A stretch of DNA of 12,385 nucleotides from Conidiobolus incongruus B7586 (lineage: Eukaryota > Entomophthoromycota > Entomophthoromycetes > Entomophthorales > Conidiobolaceae), in contig JNEM01013302.1 in assembly GCA_000697335.1 (NCBI GenBank), positions 1 to 12,385 of the forward strand. The letters are read 5' to 3'. Below are positions 10,474 through 12,385 of the stretch, piece after piece. How positions within the stretch are numbered: the first letter of the stretch is position 1; every line of letters begins with the position of its first letter. Under the pieces are notes generated by a model, which worked only from the letters and a program-made list of their open reading frames with translations, searched no databases and was not told the origin of the DNA. A program made the position numbers and the translations under genes.

Positions 10474-12385
10474 TCAATAAAACTAGTAATATTTCTTAGT
10501 GTAATGATAATAACTAATATTTAATAATTTATATTCATTAAAAGAAAATTGAACATATAAAATTCAAATTAGCTTGTTGATTCATTAAATTTTCTTAAAC
10601 AAACATTAATATGTTTTGATCTTATCAAATACTATTATCCCATAAATTATTATGACTGTTTATGTGTCAATTGAATATCTCATGTGTATATGAATTTTAG
10701 ATTATTACCCCATTTCGTTTAATTATGAGCTTGGCACGTTTCAAATTCAATTTGGTTTTAAAACAATAAATATCTACACTAATTAAATATATTTTATTTG
10801 ATATATAATTATATTTTATATTATCTATTCCATAGCTTCACATTTATTTCACATTATTATTACTCGGAAAATTCGATTTCATATGAAATTCCTGATACAG
10901 TATTACCTCTGTTGATAGATACTACGTTATCAAATTATTACAATCCAAATTTTAAGTTATTATAGAATGTTTTCACATATTTTTATGTTTTTAACTAGTT
11001 AAATACAATATCTTACAGAAAATCATAAATATTCAAAAATCGGCACAACATTTGCCCTTTTACATTGCACTATAATAGAAATGAAAATTTGCATTTTTAC
11101 ATGATATTTTGACCCAATATTCATAAAGATTTTTACCTGTTACTTAATTTAATGAAATAGATACTAATGTTTGATATTTACTAAAAATTGAATCGAAGGA
11201 TAAAAGAAAATTGAATGTTACTATATTAATTATCACAATATCTTTTTACCCTTCAATGGACTTTTTATCAGTTTTATTAAATAAATCATATATATTGAAT
11301 TTCATTCATTACTCAATATCATAAAGTTTTCAATTTAACTTAATATAATAGTAATATTAGTTATGAAAGCATTTTAAAAGTAGACTTTTTGTCATAATAA
11401 ATTGATTCAAATGCATTTTTAAAAATAATTTCAAAGATAGTATTTTAAAGAACCAATAACTCCAGCATTTATCAGCTTGAGTATGCTAGTAGTTTTAATT
11501 AAAAGATAAGAAAATTATTTACTGATACAAAAGAATTAAGTAAATGCTTGGGTTTTGATTGTTCTAAACAATCGTGAATAAAAACACCGCGTCACTTAGA
11601 GAGATTTTTCTAAAATATAATTATGCATATACTCCACAAACAAAGCTTCATTCATTCAATCCTTTTGTTAGAAATATTCAATACAACATATGATAAAAGT
11701 TGATTTCAAGGTCATGGTGATTTTGAGATTCATAAATCATTTATAATGGGAAATTTAGATAAATATCAGCTCAGGAACAAAAGGACAAAATTAGATATAT
11801 ATTATTTCATTCTATTCAATTAGAATGACTTTGCAAAGAACTACTTAATAGTTTAAATAAATATAAATATATTTTAATTTTTTAAATATTTACTTATTCT
11901 TTTATTAAATATTAGATGTAGTACTATAAGTATTTATATCTAAATATTTTATAATTAATTATAATTAACTTTTTATCCTTGAAATATTTTTTAAATTTTT
12001 TATAATCCTTTGTATCAAGGCTAAAGAGATAATTATTGACTTTTGGTTTTAATAACCAAGAATAGTATTTTGTTTAAATACTAAAGAGATGGAAAGCTAT
12101 AATAGTTGTTATCATTTTATAAAAGAAATCTAATTCTATATTTAATAAAAAATCCAAAAAAAAGTTGGATATTAAGTTTAAAACAAATAAACAATAATAT
12201 ATAATATGATTAAAAAATTAAAAAGATTAATATAATATATATAGGTAAGAATACAATAAATTTATATTAATATAATTGATTAAAGAATATATATTTGTAT
12301 ATTATTTTAAAATATTTTAATAGAATAATTTGATAATATCTTTTATATTTGGATAATAAAATATTTGATAATATAAAGGTTAAAA
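10474..12385. other. AT-rich region upstream of the PP2C gene
   Basis: This 1.9-kb stretch to the window end includes the PP2C promoter, which I cannot locate by motif. No exon with a recognisable domain is present on either strand. The last 500 nt are even more AT-rich, similar to the first 500 nt of the window, and carry several small hairpins. Confidence 0.6.
12002..12170. repeat. Cluster of short hairpins with a 60-nt spaced direct repeat
   Basis: The 10-mer CTAAAGAGAT occurs at 12021-12030 and again at 12081-12090, exactly 60 nt apart; 22 of the 29 positions from 12002 to 12030 match their partner 60 nt on. Four small inverted repeats lie nearby: CCTT/AAGG (12007-12020), TTGGTT/AACCAA (12043-12059), AGTATTT/AAATACT (12064-12082) and ATCCAA/TTGGAT (12152-12170). 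It looks like a decayed two-copy repeat, but AT-rich sequence yields such stems easily. Confidence 0.4.

Noticed and set aside
1-12385. tRNA, rRNA, CRISPR arrays and transposable elements
   Set aside because: No GC-rich cloverleaf-like island, spaced identical repeats, terminal repeats, or transposase or reverse transcriptase motifs were seen on either strand by eye. Degraded elements could still be missed.

Overview
The window holds three protein-coding genes in a very AT-rich eukaryotic background. Every intron I can place is tiny (41 to 56 nt, with one of about 90 to 97 nt). They have GT-AG ends, mostly GTAA or GTAT donors, and several carry CTAAT-like branch sites. The reading frames fit the standard genetic code. 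A BCAS3-type WD40 gene, a secreted trypsin, compact genes and spacers of 1.5 to 3 kb best fit an early-diverging, AT-rich fungus such as the entomophthoralean (Conidiobolus-like) lineage, where secreted trypsins are common. This is inference: a small, compact AT-rich animal genome is not excluded. There are no bacterial features, and I see no rRNA, tRNA or recognisable transposon.

Layout. 1-477: very AT-rich spacer. 513-4027 (minus): a 17-exon BCAS3/Rudhira-like gene that I reconstructed exon by exon into one open frame of about 887 codons, with an AATAAA signal just downstream. 4028-6840: 2.8 kb gene-free spacer lying between two divergent genes. 6841-7794 (plus): a 317-residue, apparently single-exon prepro-trypsin with a complete catalytic triad and trypsin-type specificity pocket, followed by AATAAA. 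7828-9311: gene-free spacer with an (AT)12 microsatellite, between convergent genes. 9359-10473 (minus): a six-exon PP2C-type Ser/Thr phosphatase of 286 residues. 10474-12385: AT-rich spacer with a cluster of short hairpins near the end.

The three genes are unlikely to form a pathway. BCAS3 homologues bind phosphoinositides at autophagic membranes or act on the cytoskeleton, PP2C is a soluble signalling phosphatase, and the trypsin is secreted. The main contrast is structural: two intron-dense housekeeping-type genes flank an intronless, visibly more GC-rich protease gene. That protease has an asparagine at its activation site and a possible hidden 51-nt in-frame intron in its pro-region. I found no convincing novel multi-gene system.
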